DNA of 18,660 bases from Allomyces macrogynus ATCC 38327 (lineage: Eukaryota > Blastocladiomycota > Blastocladiomycetes > Blastocladiales > Blastocladiaceae): positions 309,544-328,203 of the forward strand of contig GG745369.1 in the NCBI GenBank assembly GCA_000151295.1. The letters are read 5' to 3'. Of the stretch, positions 18,071-18,660 are shown piece by piece (within the stretch, counting starts at the first letter, position 1; each line of letters opens with the position of its first letter). Made by a program: the position numbers and the translations under genes. The notes below the pieces were generated by a model. That model was not told the DNA's origin. It did no database searches and worked only from the letters and a program-made list of their open reading frames with translations.

Positions 18071-18660
18071 CTAGTCACTCTCTTTTCGCGACTGTTGCGA
18101 CATGCACGGTGAAGCAGAATCGCGTGTTTGTGGTCTCAACGCCACCAGCGTCACAGGCAGAGACGTGACCCAGTTAACGTGAGCGAGGACTGGGCAATCT
18201 GAAAGATTCAACAGGCCAAGGCTGGTTGGGAGATGCAGCGAGTAGGCTCCCGTGAGCTGATTGATAGCCAAGCACAGTGTGTGCAGCAGATCCGCGTCGG
18301 TCAGCTGGCACGAATCGAGAGATAGGAGGAGGAGGTTGGGTGGGAGGAATCGCGCAAGGACAGCGAGCGCCGATATACCACCAAGGGCAAGACATTCGAG
18401 GTTCAGAGACTGCAGCGTTGTGGGGAGGCGGTCGGAAAGGTACTCGAGTCCAATAGGCGGCATCTCGTCCAAGCCATTCAGCTCACGGTCAGCTGGTCAA
18501 ACCAGATGGGGTGCAAATCCGTCACGAGCGGGAGGTGCTGAAAAGCACTGGGGAACACAGCATCAAGATAGAGTGACTTGATCGATGCAGGCCCCCCTAA
18601 TGCGCATGTGTTCAACACATCAACTTGGCCAAGATCACGGATATCAAAAGAATGTTGAAT
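18071..18660 (-). CDS. 3' part of a leucine-rich repeat protein gene, with an apparent frameshift (5' end outside window)
   Basis: From TAG 18071-18073 upstream the frame encodes LRR units with a repeated 'LP..L..L.L..C' pattern: LPTTLQSLNLECLALGG, LPPNLLLLSLDSCQLTD, LPTSLGLLNLSDCPVL and LPVTLVALR. That frame is closed upstream by TGA at 18497-18499. A second frame is open from the window edge to TGA 18478-18480 and also reads like LRR sequence (IKSLYLDAVFPSAF, LPLVTDLHPIWFDQL). The two meet between 18478 and 18497, most simply by a one-base frameshift. A 77-nt intron starting at the GTG of GTGTTCCCC and ending GTGAG is phase-compatible but has a weak acceptor. LRR proteins bind other proteins; no more specific role can be given. 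It is either a pseudogene, a spliced gene, or a sequence error. Confidence 0.6.

Noticed and set aside
17294..18112. A 272-codon + strand open frame opposite the membrane protein's first exon.
   Set aside because: It is a shadow of the exon at 17307-17775 and has no recognisable features; the - strand exon joins in phase to a long second exon.

Overview
The window looks like nuclear DNA of an early-diverging fungus, most likely a zoosporic (chytrid or Blastocladiomycota-type) lineage. Supporting signs are short spliceosomal introns (72, 72 and 86 nt in the clearest cases, with GTATGT/GTACTT/GTAGGA donors, CTGAC- or CTAAC-like branch sites and YAG acceptors), coding regions very rich in G/C at third positions, a fungal-type FAD synthase, a mitochondrial PPR protein, and tandem F-box/LRR genes. 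The lineage assignment is inference from style only. I see no rRNA, tRNA, CRISPR array, or bacterial operon or ribosome-binding-site signals.

Layout. 1-487: 3' end of a gene for an acidic/Ser-Asp-rich, His-rich protein with one inferred intron. 690-3098: a complete two-exon gene for a 778-residue mitochondrial PPR-type protein. 3492-4547: a complete two-exon gene for FAD synthase (FMN adenylyltransferase). 4548-5888: gene-poor DNA containing a foldback repeat built from direct and inverted copies of an ~87-bp module (5181-5757). 5889-13181: a head-to-tail array of three paralogous F-box/LRR-like genes. The middle one (8591-10792, 733 aa) is intact; the outer two are broken by stops and frameshifts. 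13563-13969 (+) and 13903-14987 (-): two convergent, apparently broken genes of unknown function. 15395-17775 (-): a complete two-exon gene for a 764-residue single-pass membrane protein of unknown family. 18071-18660 (-): the 3' part of an LRR protein gene with an apparent frameshift, running off the window.

How it fits together. The flanks (PPR protein, FAD synthase, membrane protein) look like conserved, well-maintained genes. The centre, roughly 4.6-15 kb, looks like a dynamic accessory interval: a repeat, a tandem F-box family undergoing birth and death, and decaying orphan genes, with visibly lower third-position G/C than the flanks. Several nonsense changes in the F-box paralogs are TGG (Trp) to TGA at positions where the sister copies keep Trp. 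Intact genes write Trp only as TGG and several stop at TGA, so this is decay rather than a changed genetic code. The most unusual points are the compound foldback repeat whose open frame runs straight into the first F-box copy, and the uncharacterised C-terminal module shared by the three F-box paralogs.
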